Notes: generated from the sequence alone by a model not told the origin. 64,000 nucleotides of DNA from Zoogloeaceae bacterium G21618-S1 (GCA_027214125.1 JAPWHF010000004.1:1-64000); one strand, 5' to 3'. Shown: positions 26,841-37,648, numbered from the stretch's first letter. Program-made: numbers and translations.

Positions 26841-27814
26841 GCCGGGTCCAGCACGGTCGACCCGGTGGTCTTGCGTGCTTCGAGGTCGCGGTGTGCCTGC
26901 GCCGCATCGGCCAGCGCATAGCGTTGGCGAACTTCGATCTTCACCTTGCCGCTGCCCACGATGTCGAACAACTCACCGGCCATGGCGACCAGATCGGCCC
27001 GCTCGGCGGCGTAGCCAAACAGCGTCGGCCGGGTCACGAACAGCGAACCCATCTTGGCCAGCAGGCCGAGATCAAAGGGCGCGACCGGCCCCGTGGCATT
27101 GCCATAGGTGACCATCATGCCCCGCGGCCGCAGGCAGCTGAGCGAATCCATGAAGGTGTCCTTGCCGATCGAGTCGTACACCACCGGCACACCCTTGCCA
27201 CCGGTGATTTCGCGTACCCGGTCGGCAAAATTTTCGCGGTTATAGAGAATCGTATGGTCACAGCCATGCGCTTTGGCCAGCGCGGCCTTTTCATCCGAGC
27301 CGACGGTGCCGATCACCGTCGCGCCCAGCACCTTGGCCCACTGGCAGGCGATCAGCCCAACGCCACCCGCGGCGGCATGAATGAGGATGGTGTCGCCCGG
27401 CTGCACCCGGTAGGTCTGGCGCAACAGGTACTGGGCCGTCATGCCCTGCAACATCATGGCCGCAGCCTGATCGTAACTGATGGTGTCGGGCAGTTTCACC
27501 AACCGGTCTGCCGGCATGTTTCGCCGCTGGGCATAGGCGCCGATCGGGCCGCCGGCATAAGCCACTCGGTCGCCGATGCGCAGCTCGACGACACCCGCAC
27601 CCACCGCGACGACCTCCCCCGCGCCTTCGAGCCCGATGCCCGAAGGCAGCGGCACCGGATACAGCCCGCTGCGGTGGTAGGTGTCGATAAAATTGAGCCC
27701 CACCGCATGCTGGCGCAGGGTGACTTCCCCCGCGGCCGGGGGCGGTACGTCGACAGCCTCCCAACGCAAAACCTCGGGGCCGCCGGTTTCGTGAAAACGA
27801 ATCGCGTGACTCAT
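26837..27814 (-). CDS. NADPH:quinone oxidoreductase / zinc-independent medium-chain dehydrogenase
   Basis: The product is 325 residues from the ATG at 27814, which has AGGAGAGC upstream. It is a medium-chain dehydrogenase/reductase: a GroES-like N-terminal half (VGLNFIDTYHRSGLYPVPLPSGIGLEGAGEVVAVG) and a Rossmann half (IHAAAGGVGLIACQWAKVLGATVIGTVGSDEK). It lacks the catalytic and structural zinc cysteines, which matches QorA-type quinone reductases. It should reduce quinones with NADPH in the cytoplasm. It is followed by an overlapping small secreted protein gene, an unusual partner. Confidence 0.92.
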   Translation of the reverse strand: MSHAIRFHETGGPEVLRWEAVDVPPPAAGEVTLRQHAVGLNFIDTYHRSGLYPVPLPSGIGLEGAGEVVAVGAGVVELRIGDRVAYAGGPIGAYAQRRNMPADRLVKLPDTISYDQAAAMMLQGMTAQYLLRQTYRVQPGDTILIHAAAGGVGLIACQWAKVLGATVIGTVGSDEKAALAKAHGCDHTILYNRENFADRVREITGGKGVPVVYDSIGKDTFMDSLSCLRPRGMMVTYGNATGPVAPFDLGLLAKMGSLFVTRPTLFGYAAERADLVAMAGELFDIVGSGKVKIEVRQRYALADAAQAHRDLEARKTTGSTVLDPA

Positions 27815-27830
27815 ATGTGCTCTCCTGCGA

Positions 27831-29000
27831 TCAACGGACGATCGAAACACCAATCCGCAATTGTGGTTGGCCGGCGCGCTGGTAGTCCAGCAGGGTCTCG
27901 CCCTCCCCATCAAAGTATTGCAAATGAAGGAAAGCACCCACCGACGAAAAAATACTTTGCCGCAAAGGATAGGACACGTCGACCTGTGACGTGCCGACCC
28001 CACCCGTGCCTCGGCGCAGCATCAGCTTGGCCAGCCAGCCGTCATCGCGCCCGAAGCGCAAGCCCAGTTCGCCATAGCCCCGGTAGCGATGGATGTCCGG
28101 GTTGTCCGACTTTTCGAGATAGCCCCACAGCTTGGGGGTAACACCGATATGGCTCTTGCCCTCGCCCAGGCGATACTGCCAGTCCGCCTGCACAAAAGCG
28201 ATATTGATGCTGCGCGACTTCTCGCCGTCACGCCCATTGGACTCGTGCTCGACACCGGCACGCAGCCAGCTCTGGTGACGGCTGCCCGCAGCAACGGGAA
28301 CGTCCCACTCATAGAACAGCGCGGGCCGATAGCTGGTGTCGCGAAAAGGCGCCGAGTCGGAATCCAGATCCCACAGCGAGGTCTGGGTGTAGCCGAAATG
28401 CAGGCCGTCCAAGAAGGGCAGCATTCTGACGACCGCACCTTCATCATCAAACAGGCGGTACTTGAAGCTCAGTTGAAACCGCGCAGATGCGCCACTGTTG
28501 GCGCCAAAAACGAAATACATCGGATCATAAAATGACAGCGCCGGCTTGGCCGGGATGACATCTGCAGCCACTTTTGTATCAGGCAAGCCGGCGCTGGTAG
28601 TGGCCGGCACTGTCTGCGCACGCGCGAGGGGGTCCTGACCCGCGCTCCAGCCGGGGCGCTCGGCCAGCACCATCAATTGCGCACGGCTGTCGTCAGCCAA
28701 ACTGAGCACCGACAGGCCCAACACTTCGGCGGGCCACTCGAACCCGTAGCGCCGGGTCGCGCCGATGGCTGCGGCCTGTGCGTTCAGCTGCACGGTGATC
28801 TTCCGGTCACCGAGCGTCAGCCTGGCGTCCAGCAGTTGGGGCAATGCCGCTGGCGCGCTCGTGTCCACGACGGTCAACACAAACGCCTCGCCGACGCGGG
28901 CATGCGTCCGCTCGGCTGACAACAGCCGCTCGGCCCCCGCGGGGACGGACGCCAGAAACAACATGGCGGTACACAAAACGGGAAGGAATCGGCTGATCAT
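27831..29000 (-). CDS. pldA: Outer membrane phospholipase A
   Basis: The product is 389 residues from the ATG at 29000; an in-frame TTG two codons earlier is less likely. A signal peptide ending near AGA precedes an extra N-terminal region of about 130 residues, then the 12-strand OMPLA barrel. The catalytic set is visible in VEHESNGR (H252 and S254) and SRSIN (N266), as in the Escherichia coli enzyme. The protein is longer than enteric PldA (about 289 residues) because of the N-terminal extension. It hydrolyses phospholipids that reach the outer leaflet, as a calcium-dependent dimer. The quinone oxidoreductase gene begins 16 bases downstream on the same strand. Confidence 0.93.
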   Translation of the reverse strand: MISRFLPVLCTAMLFLASVPAGAERLLSAERTHARVGEAFVLTVVDTSAPAALPQLLDARLTLGDRKITVQLNAQAAAIGATRRYGFEWPAEVLGLSVLSLADDSRAQLMVLAERPGWSAGQDPLARAQTVPATTSAGLPDTKVAADVIPAKPALSFYDPMYFVFGANSGASARFQLSFKYRLFDDEGAVVRMLPFLDGLHFGYTQTSLWDLDSDSAPFRDTSYRPALFYEWDVPVAAGSRHQSWLRAGVEHESNGRDGEKSRSINIAFVQADWQYRLGEGKSHIGVTPKLWGYLEKSDNPDIHRYRGYGELGLRFGRDDGWLAKLMLRRGTGGVGTSQVDVSYPLRQSIFSSVGAFLHLQYFDGEGETLLDYQRAGQPQLRIGVSIVR

Positions 29001-29100
29001 GATCAAGGCGCAGAGTCGAATCGAGCGTCCATTCTAGCCGTCTGCGAATTCAACCGTGCGTTGTCGGTGTCTACGGCCAGCGGTGGCGCCATCAGACAAG

Positions 29101-29128
29101 AAAAAACGGGGCGCCCGAAGGTGCCCCG
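29101..29128 (-). terminator. Terminator after malic enzyme gene
   Basis: On the minus strand CGGGGC-A-CC, a TTCG tetraloop, then GG-C-GCCCCG (plus 29107-29128) runs into T6 (plus 29101-29106). It separates maeB from pldA. Confidence 0.88.
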
Positions 29129-29152
29129 CTTCATGTTGCATCGATGACGCAA

Positions 29153-31441
<2,289 letters not shown>

Positions 31442-31747
31442 TGTGTCTCCCTCGATAGATATGCAACGATCAACTCCGACAGCCTACGTGTCGGAGCACC
31501 ACCCGCCAATTGCGAACATCCACAGTATGGTTTGATTTCTTCGCTCAGCACGTGTTGTGCTGGCCGTGGAGCGATACGACGCTAGCCGGGGAGTGGCCGA
31601 CGCCGCATTCCGGGCGGACCGACGCATTATCCGCAGAAATTGACTCAAACGGAAGGACATCACACGCCCGGAGCTCACCGCAATGCAGCATTAACTGGCA
31701 AAATGCCACAACGTTCATTCATCCGGAACCGTGGGAGATCGGCCAGC
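31442..31747. other. Divergent intergenic region, maeB / parA
   Basis: This is a 306-base gap without a gene. Two inverted repeats stand out. CTCCGACA (31474-31481) and TGTCGGAG (31489-31496) flank a seven-base centre close to the maeB start. TGGCA and TGCCA (31696-31708), with an AAA centre, lie 39 bases before the parA start. The rest shows no open frame with a ribosome binding site that I could support. Confidence 0.5.
31474..31496. repeat. Perfect inverted repeat in the maeB leader/promoter
   Basis: Arms of eight bases (CTCCGACA / TGTCGGAG) are separated by GCCTACG, 33 bases upstream of the maeB start. It could be an operator or a leader hairpin. No regulator is assigned. Confidence 0.6.
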
Positions 31748-32527
31748 ATGCGACGAGTTGTCTTCAACCAGAAGGGGGGCGTCGGCAAGTCCACCATTAC
31801 CTGCAACCTCGCGGCGATCAGCGCCCACAATGGGCAACGCACGCTGGTGGTCGACCTCGATCCACAAGGCAACTCCACGCGTTACCTGCTCGGCGACGCC
31901 ACCGATGACCTCGACTGCTCACTGGCCGACTTCTTCGACCAGACGCTGAACTTCAAGCTCAATCCCAAGCCGCTGGATGACTTTATCGCCGCCAGCCCCT
32001 TCGAGCGCCTGCATGTGATGCCCTCGCATCCAGACCTCGAAGAACTGCAGGGCAAGCTCGAATCGCGCTACAAGATCTTCAAGCTGCGCGAAGCGCTCGA
32101 CGAGCTCGCCGACGACTACGACGTCATCTACATCGACACCCCGCCGGCGCTCAACTTCTTCACCCGCTCGGCCATGATTGCTGCCGACGCCTGCCTGATC
32201 CCCTTCGACTGCGATGATTTCTCGCGTCGCGCGCTGTATTCGTTGCTGGCCAACGTGGATGAAATTCGCGCCGACCACAATCCGGACCTGGCCATCGAAG
32301 GCATCGTGGTCAATCAATTCCAGCCGCGCGCCAGCCTGCCACGCAAAGTGGTGCAGGAACTGATCGACGAAGGCCTGCCGATCATCGCGCCCTACCTGTC
32401 GGCATCGGTCAAGATCAAGGAGTCGCACGAGCAGGCCAAACCGATGATCCATCTCGACCCGAAACACAAACTGTCGCAGGAATTCATCGCCCTGCACGAC
32501 ACGCTGGCCCGCAAATACGGCACCTGA
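31748..32527 (+). CDS. Orphan ParA/MinD-family ATPase
   Basis: The product is 259 residues from the ATG at 31748 (GGGAG upstream). The deviant Walker A motif NQKGGVGKST is at 7-16, Walker A' is VVDLDPQGNSTR and the switch II/Walker B region is YIDTPPALNF. No ParB, parS-like cluster or MinC/MinE gene is adjacent, so it is not the standard chromosome-partition pair. It is one of the stand-alone ParA relatives that position other cargo or have unknown roles. A b-type cytochrome gene follows 68 bases downstream on the same strand. Whether they are functionally linked is unknown. Confidence 0.85.
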   Translation: MRRVVFNQKGGVGKSTITCNLAAISAHNGQRTLVVDLDPQGNSTRYLLGDATDDLDCSLADFFDQTLNFKLNPKPLDDFIAASPFERLHVMPSHPDLEELQGKLESRYKIFKLREALDELADDYDVIYIDTPPALNFFTRSAMIAADACLIPFDCDDFSRRALYSLLANVDEIRADHNPDLAIEGIVVNQFQPRASLPRKVVQELIDEGLPIIAPYLSASVKIKESHEQAKPMIHLDPKHKLSQEFIALHDTLARKYGT

Positions 32528-32595
32528 ACGAACAGCCGGAATACTGCCGCCGAAAACGGTGTTGACCTCGTCAGCATCGTTGCCGGAGCCACCCC

Positions 32596-33285
32596 ATGTC
32601 CAAACCCACCATCCTGATCTGGGACCTGCCCACCCGCCTGTTCCACTGGCTGCTGGTCGTGTGCGTCATCGGGGCCATCATCAGCACCAAGATCGGCGGC
32701 AATGCCATGCTGTGGCACGGCCGCTTCGGGCTGGCGATTGTCGGTCTGCTCGGCTTTCGGCTGGCCTGGGGCGTTGTTGGCAGCCACACCGCGCGCTTTG
32801 CCCAATTCGTCCGCGGCCCGGCCACCATCGCAGCCTATCTGCGCGGCCAGTGGCAGGGGGTTGGCCACAATCCGCTCGGTGCGTTGTCGGTGCTTGCCAT
32901 GCTGCTCGTGCTGCTCGCGCAAGCGGCAACCGGCCTGGCGGCCAATGACGACATCGCCTTCACCGGGCCGCTCTACGCCGTCGTCAGCAAGGAGGTGTCC
33001 GACGCACTCACCGGCTGGCACCGCCGTGGCGAGTGGGCGATCTTTACGCTCATCGGGCTCCACCTGGCCGCGCTGCTGTTCTACCGCTTCGTCAAAAAAG
33101 ACCCGCTGATTCGGCCGATGATCAACGGCCGGAAGCCCGTCACCCGCCCCGCGCGTGCCGCCCCGCGACGGGCCGGACCGGTCGCGCTGATTATTTCGCT
33201 GAGCATCGGCGCATCAACGGTGTGGATCGCCAGCGGCGCATGGCTGCCGCCGCCACCGGCAAGCATTGACACACCCGCGTGGTAA
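32596..33285 (+). CDS. Cytochrome b561 / Ni,Fe-hydrogenase-type b cytochrome
   Basis: The product is 229 residues with four to five hydrophobic segments and the family opening ILIWDLPTRLFHWLLV, whose histidine is a likely haem ligand. Further candidate ligands are the histidine in LWHGRFG and those in GWHRRGEW and IGLHLAAL. A final hydrophobic segment near 195-215 precedes a proline-rich end. This family passes electrons between membrane quinones and periplasmic or membrane partners. A cytochrome c' gene is convergent to it. ParA lies upstream. Confidence 0.88.
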   Translation: MSKPTILIWDLPTRLFHWLLVVCVIGAIISTKIGGNAMLWHGRFGLAIVGLLGFRLAWGVVGSHTARFAQFVRGPATIAAYLRGQWQGVGHNPLGALSVLAMLLVLLAQAATGLAANDDIAFTGPLYAVVSKEVSDALTGWHRRGEWAIFTLIGLHLAALLFYRFVKKDPLIRPMINGRKPVTRPARAAPRRAGPVALIISLSIGASTVWIASGAWLPPPPASIDTPAW

Positions 33286-33305
33286 AGCACACCGACAAAC
33301 GATAA

Positions 33306-33325
33306 CGGCCACCCACGGGTGGCCG
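33306..33325. terminator. Hairpin between cytochrome b and cytochrome c' genes
   Basis: CGGCCACCC with GGGTGGCCG forms a tight stem in the 59-base convergent gap. T runs are poor on both sides, so it may be a weak bidirectional terminator. Confidence 0.5.
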
Positions 33326-33344
33326 CTCTACTGCGCAGCGAGGC

Positions 33345-33818
33345 TTACTCTTCGCGGCGGTACTTGTCGTGACACGCCTTGCAGGCCTTGCCCATTTCAC
33401 CAAACTGGGTCTTGATCGCCGCCTGGTCCCCGGTGGCCGCCACCTGCTGCAGGGTATTGGCCTGCTGGATGAAGTTCATGGCGATCTTGCGCACTTCGTC
33501 CTGCTCCTGGAAGAATTCCGGCTTGAGCCGCGTCTCTTTCCAGCCCGTGCCCTTGTCGGTGCCCGGCGCGTACAAGGCCCCCATGCCCGAATTGGCCACC
33601 GCGGCGACGACGTTGGCCGCGGCCAGAACCTGGTCTTTATTGAAGGGCACGCTGCCGTCGACCACCTGCGCCTTGATCTTGCCCATGTTCCAGGCCATGA
33701 AGGTGTAGCCCGACTGACGGGTCTTGATCATCTCTTCGGGCTTCATCTGCGCGGACACGCCTGCCGCCACACCAAAGCTCATTGCCGCCACCACGACACG
33801 CATCATGTGTTTTTTCAC
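33345..33818 (-). CDS. Cytochrome c'
   Basis: The product is 157 residues with a signal peptide (cleavage likely after VSAQ or VSA) and a four-helix-bundle mature domain. The single haem-binding motif CKACH is at 146-150, close to the C-terminus, followed by KYRREE. This placement is diagnostic for cytochrome c'. The RQSGYTFMAWNMGKIK helix is typical of the N-terminal part. It is a periplasmic haem protein that binds NO and is linked to nitrosative stress protection, often in denitrifiers. It is convergent with the b-type cytochrome gene. Confidence 0.95.
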   Translation of the reverse strand: MKKHMMRVVVAAMSFGVAAGVSAQMKPEEMIKTRQSGYTFMAWNMGKIKAQVVDGSVPFNKDQVLAAANVVAAVANSGMGALYAPGTDKGTGWKETRLKPEFFQEQDEVRKIAMNFIQQANTLQQVAATGDQAAIKTQFGEMGKACKACHDKYRREE

Positions 33819-33986
33819 GTTCGACTCTCCAGGTTTTCAAGGGATTTGAAAGCACGCAGCGCGCGGTGCTCATGCGCGTGAACAGCCAGACCTCGCCCGC
33901 TATTCCCGGCCTCGGCGCATGAAACTGAAGAATCTCGCGCACAGGCCGCTAAGGGTTAACACACTGATGTGCCCCGGAGAAGCCCC

Positions 33987-34790
33987 ATGGCGACAACGAT
34001 CAACGCCACCGATCTCGAACTGCTGATCGTCGAGCCCTCGTCAATGCAGCGCAAGGTCATCACGCAGGCCTGCGAAGCCTTGGGCATCCATTCGCCGCGC
34101 CACGCGGAGCATGGCGCACACGCGCTCACGAGCATGTCGCAACACCGTCCGGACATCGTCATCAGCGCGCTGTACCTGCCCGACATGCTGGGCACCGATC
34201 TGGTTCGCAGCATGCGCACCGATCCGGCCACGGAAGAGGTCGCATTCATCCTGGTATCCAGCGAAACCCGCCCCCAGGCGCTCGACCCGGTGCGCCAGTC
34301 TGGCGTCTGCGCAATCGTGCCAAAGCCCTTCACGACCCACCAGCTGGCGCAGGCCATCAACGCCACCCTCGACATGCGCGCCGTCGAGCCGATCACCGAC
34401 TGGGACATGGACGTGGAAGAGCTCAAGGTCTTGCTGGTGGATGACAGCCTGCATGCCCGCCGGTGTATCCGCCGGGTGCTCGAGCAGCTTGGCCTGCGCC
34501 ACTTCATCGAAGCCGACAACGGCGCCGAGGCCGCCGGCATTCTGGGCGACACCATGGTCGATCTGGTGGTGACCGACTACAACATGCCCGAAATGGACGG
34601 CAAGGCGCTGGTCGAACACATCCGCCAGCACAGCTGGCAGACCTCGGTGCCCATCCTCATGGTGACCAGCGAGCAGGACGCCAGCCGGCTGGCGGCGATT
34701 GAAAATGCTGGCGTCTCGGGCATTTGCGACAAACCCTTTGACCCCGGCACGGTCCGCCGCCTGCTTCAACGGGCACTGTCGGGCGACTGA
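33987..34790 (+). CDS. Double receiver protein with a degenerate first receiver
   Basis: The product is 267 residues from the ATG at 33987 (CGGAGAAG upstream). Two CheY-like domains are joined by a short linker and there is no output domain. Domain 2 is intact: DD at 152-153, phosphoacceptor D197 in VTDYNMP, S228 or T227 and K249 in CDKPF. Domain 1 has K113 in VPKPF, but alanine (A61, in ISALYLP) replaces the phosphoacceptor aspartate and only one acidic residue (E16) remains in the metal pocket. It is therefore probably a pseudo-receiver used for protein binding or dimerisation. The cognate kinase is not adjacent. Confidence 0.9.
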   Translation: MATTINATDLELLIVEPSSMQRKVITQACEALGIHSPRHAEHGAHALTSMSQHRPDIVISALYLPDMLGTDLVRSMRTDPATEEVAFILVSSETRPQALDPVRQSGVCAIVPKPFTTHQLAQAINATLDMRAVEPITDWDMDVEELKVLLVDDSLHARRCIRRVLEQLGLRHFIEADNGAEAAGILGDTMVDLVVTDYNMPEMDGKALVEHIRQHSWQTSVPILMVTSEQDASRLAAIENAGVSGICDKPFDPGTVRRLLQRALSGD

Positions 34791-34796
34791 ACGCGG

Positions 34797-37004
34797 CTAT
34801 GCCGGATCAAGTTTGGCCACCGACATCAGCAGCCATTTCATCCCCTGCGAACCGAAATTGATCTGCACCCGCGCGTCCGACCCGCTGCCTTCGGCCGCCA
34901 CGATGATGCCTACGCCGAAGCGCGCGTGACGCACGTTCTGCCCGATCCGCAGGCCGCCCAGATCCCGCCCCGGCGCACGCGCCGCACTGGCAGGGCGCCG
35001 CGGCACGCTGGCCGGTGATTGCGGAAAATGGCTTGGACGAGCCGACACCTGCCCACTTCCGGAGCGCGGCGTAAGCCATTTGGTCAGCGGTTCGGGAATT
35101 TCCTCAAGAAAGCGCGAGCGCATTTTATAGCGCGTCTGGCCATGCAACATGCGGCTTTGCGCCAGCGACACATACAAGCGCTGGCGCGCCCGCGTCACTG
35201 CCACATACATCAGGCGCCGCTCCTCCTCCAGGCCGTCGGTCTCCATCAGACTGTTTTCGTGCGGGAACAAGCCTTCTTCCAGCCCGCACAGGAACACCAC
35301 GTCGAACTCCAGCCCCTTGGCGGCATGCACCGTCATCAACTGCACCGCATCTTCGCTGGCATCGGCCTGATGGTCGCCTGCTTCAAGCGAGGCATGCGCG
35401 AGAAAGTCCGCCAGCAGCGGATGCTCTACGGTCGGCTCGGGCGCCTCGGCTTCGGCCACAAAATTGGTCGCGGCGCTGATGATTTCGTCCAGGTTCTCCA
35501 GCCGCTCGCGGCCGTCCTTTTCTTTCTGGCTCTCGTAGTGCGCGCGCAGGCCGGACTGGTCGAGCACATGGTCGACCGCCTCGGGCAAGGGCAGAGTCGC
35601 CGTGGCACTGCGCAAGGATTCAATCAACTGCACAAAGGCGCCAATCGCGGCGCGCGGCTTGCCCGACAGATGCGACACCGTGGCATACAAGCTGCTGTTA
35701 TAGGTTCGCGCCGCGTCCTGCAGCGTCTCCAGCGAGCGGGCACCGATGCCGCGCGTCGGGAAATTCACCACCCGCGCAAAGGCCGTGTCGTCGTCCGGAT
35801 TGGCGATCAGGCGCAGGTAGGCCAGCGCGTGCTTGACCTCCTGCCGCTCGAAAAAGCGCAAGCCCCCATACACCCGGTAAGACACGCCGGACGAAAACAA
35901 CTGGTGCTCCAGCACCCGCGACAGCGCGTTGGCGCGATACAGCAAGGCAATGTCCGAGCGCGACATGCCGTCGCGCACCAGCGACTGGATCTCCTCCACC
36001 ACAAAGCGCGCCTCGTCGCCATCGGTCATCGCCTCATACACCCGGATCGGCTCGCCCTCGCCGCGATCGGTCCACAATTCCTTGCCCAGACGCTGGGTAT
36101 TGTTGGCGATGATCGCGTTGGCCGCATCGAGAATATTGCCGCAGGAGCGGTAGTTCTGCTCCAGGCGGATCACGTTGGGCACCTTGAACTCACGCTCGAA
36201 GGCCAACATGTTGCCGACTTCCGCGCCGCGGAATCGGTAGATCGACTGATCATCGTCACCGACACAGAACAGACAAGCCGGCAACTCGCTGTTCTGGTCA
36301 CCTGCGAGCAGCTTGAGCCACAGATACTGCAGCTTGTTCGTATCCTGAAACTCGTCGGTCAGGATGTGCTTGAAGCGCCGCTGATAGTGATGCCGCAGCG
36401 GCTCGTTGCGACTGAGCAACTCGTAGGTGCGCAACAGCAACTCAGCGAAATCCACAACAGCCTCCCGCTGACACTGCGCCTCATACTCGGCGTAAAGCTC
36501 GACCCGGCGGCGGCTGAAATCGTCAAAAACTTCAACGGCGCCCGCACGCACGCCCTGCTCTTTCTGACCATTGATGAAGTGCTGAAGCTCGCGTGGTGGA
36601 AATTTTTCGTCATCCACATTCAGCGTTTTGAGCAAACGCTTGATGGCCGAGAGCTGATCGCCGGAATCGAGAATCTGGAACAACTGGGGCAGCCCGGCGT
36701 CGCGATGGTGCGCACGTAACAAACGGTTGCACAAACCATGAAAGGTGCCGATCCACATCGCCTTCGGGTTGACCGGCAACATCGCCGCCAGTCGCGCATG
36801 CATCTCCTTGGCCGCCTTATTGGTAAAGGTCACGCCGAGAATGCTTTGCGCTGTGGCCTGTCCGGTCTGGATCAACCAGGCGATGCGCGTCGTAAGCACG
36901 CGGGTCTTGCCTGAACCGGCGCCCGCCAGAATGAGCGCGTGCTGCGCTGGCAGGGTGACGGCGCGGGCCTGTTCTTCGTTGAGCGTTGCGAGCAGATCAG
37001 TCAT
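34797..37004 (-). CDS. uvrD: DNA helicase II
   Basis: The product is 735 residues, near the 720 of Escherichia coli UvrD. It is a 3'-5' superfamily 1 helicase acting in mismatch and nucleotide excision repair. Motif I is LAGAGSGKTR (about 26-35). The Q motif is LNEEQARAV, motif II lies in ILTDEFQDTN, motif III is VGDDDQSIYRFRGA and motif VI is VAVTRAR. The C-terminal NVRHARFGVGIIVAAEG and KWLLMSVAKL match the UvrD tail and distinguish it from Rep. The start at 37004 has CGGAGACC upstream. It ends six bases from the double-receiver gene. Confidence 0.95.
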   Translation of the reverse strand: MTDLLATLNEEQARAVTLPAQHALILAGAGSGKTRVLTTRIAWLIQTGQATAQSILGVTFTNKAAKEMHARLAAMLPVNPKAMWIGTFHGLCNRLLRAHHRDAGLPQLFQILDSGDQLSAIKRLLKTLNVDDEKFPPRELQHFINGQKEQGVRAGAVEVFDDFSRRRVELYAEYEAQCQREAVVDFAELLLRTYELLSRNEPLRHHYQRRFKHILTDEFQDTNKLQYLWLKLLAGDQNSELPACLFCVGDDDQSIYRFRGAEVGNMLAFEREFKVPNVIRLEQNYRSCGNILDAANAIIANNTQRLGKELWTDRGEGEPIRVYEAMTDGDEARFVVEEIQSLVRDGMSRSDIALLYRANALSRVLEHQLFSSGVSYRVYGGLRFFERQEVKHALAYLRLIANPDDDTAFARVVNFPTRGIGARSLETLQDAARTYNSSLYATVSHLSGKPRAAIGAFVQLIESLRSATATLPLPEAVDHVLDQSGLRAHYESQKEKDGRERLENLDEIISAATNFVAEAEAPEPTVEHPLLADFLAHASLEAGDHQADASEDAVQLMTVHAAKGLEFDVVFLCGLEEGLFPHENSLMETDGLEEERRLMYVAVTRARQRLYVSLAQSRMLHGQTRYKMRSRFLEEIPEPLTKWLTPRSGSGQVSARPSHFPQSPASVPRRPASAARAPGRDLGGLRIGQNVRHARFGVGIIVAAEGSGSDARVQINFGSQGMKWLLMSVAKLDPA

Positions 37005-37121
37005 GCGGTCTCCGGGGTGGATCGCCAGTTTAACCCACCCCTCCGGCCGCCGCCGGTCGGATGGTTTTTCGCTAGGGAAATCACTTGCTTGCAAAATCCC
37101 GACCAATTGAGTAAGGTTTAT

Positions 37122-37136
37122 TTGTGCATTGCAACA
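37122..37136. promoter_or_regulatory. TGCA-rich near-palindrome upstream of the 107-residue gene
   Basis: TTGTGCATTGCAACA is built around TGCA-T-TGCA. It lies in an AT-rich tract about 150 bases upstream of the next gene. TGC-rich sites are bound by PhaR-type polyhydroxyalkanoate regulators in some proteobacteria, but that link is only a suggestion here. Confidence 0.3.
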
Positions 37137-37154
37137 CGATTTTACTTAACTCGT

Positions 37155-37183
37155 TTCCCAAACAGCAAAAGCTTTGATAGGAT
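37155..37183 (+). promoter_or_regulatory. Extended -10 promoter of the 107-residue gene
   Basis: An extended -10 (TGA followed by TAGGAT, 37178-37183) has a 17-base spacer to TTCCCA (37155-37160). The leader of about 100 bases then contains two hairpins: CCGTC/GACGG near 37229-37243 and GGCGC/GCGCC near 37256-37273. It ends in CAGGAG before the start codon. The 13-mer containing the -10 recurs at 43390-43402. Confidence 0.45.
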
Positions 37184-37286
37184 TCGAACAGTTGTTTGTT
37201 TTGCTTTGCACCATCCCGCAGAGACGAGGCCGTCCAAAAGACGGTGTTAGCTGAAGGCGCATTGTTGCGCGCCAGGAGTACACATC

Positions 37287-37610
37287 ATGAACGCACCTAA
37301 ATTGCTTCCCTGGTATGCCCGCCGTGCTGGCGTATCGACCGAACGCGCCGAAGCGCTTTGGCGCAAAGCGGTTCGTCAGGCCACCACCGACACCGGCTGG
37401 GTCGGCAATTCCGAATACTATGGCGCCGCCATGGACAACTTCATTGCCCTGCTTGAGGCAGAACAAGCCAGTCTGTGCACGCCAAGCATGCGCGGCATCT
37501 TCCGCGCACAGGCCCGCGTCATGCGGCTGCCGCTGACAATGATGGAAGATTTCTCCAATGCCGCTGCCCACTGGCAGCGCTGCGTGGGCGTGCCGCGTCG
37601 CGCCGCCTGA
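37287..37610 (+). CDS. Hypothetical protein, 107 residues
   Basis: The product is 107 residues and probably all-helical, with no signal peptide or membrane segment. Recognisable stretches are PWYARRAGVSTERAEALWRK near the start and RGIFRAQARVMRLPLTMMED further on. I do not recognise the family. It has a good ribosome binding site (CAGGAG), its own candidate promoter and structured leader, and one of the strongest terminators in the window, so it is a well-insulated monocistronic unit. A phasin-like or granule-associated role is conceivable from the helical make-up and upstream TGCA site, but this is speculation. Confidence 0.8.
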   Translation: MNAPKLLPWYARRAGVSTERAEALWRKAVRQATTDTGWVGNSEYYGAAMDNFIALLEAEQASLCTPSMRGIFRAQARVMRLPLTMMEDFSNAAAHWQRCVGVPRRAA

Positions 37611-37648
37611 ACGCATCAACGGTCTCCCTCCCTCTCTTTGATGGAGTT

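Noticed and set aside
31748-32527. Plasmid-type partition locus
   Set aside because: No parB, no repeated parS-like sites and no replication gene are present; the surroundings are chromosomal housekeeping genes.
33306-33325. Strong bidirectional terminator between the cytochrome genes
   Set aside because: The stem is good but T runs are poor on both sides, so only a low-confidence terminator was listed.
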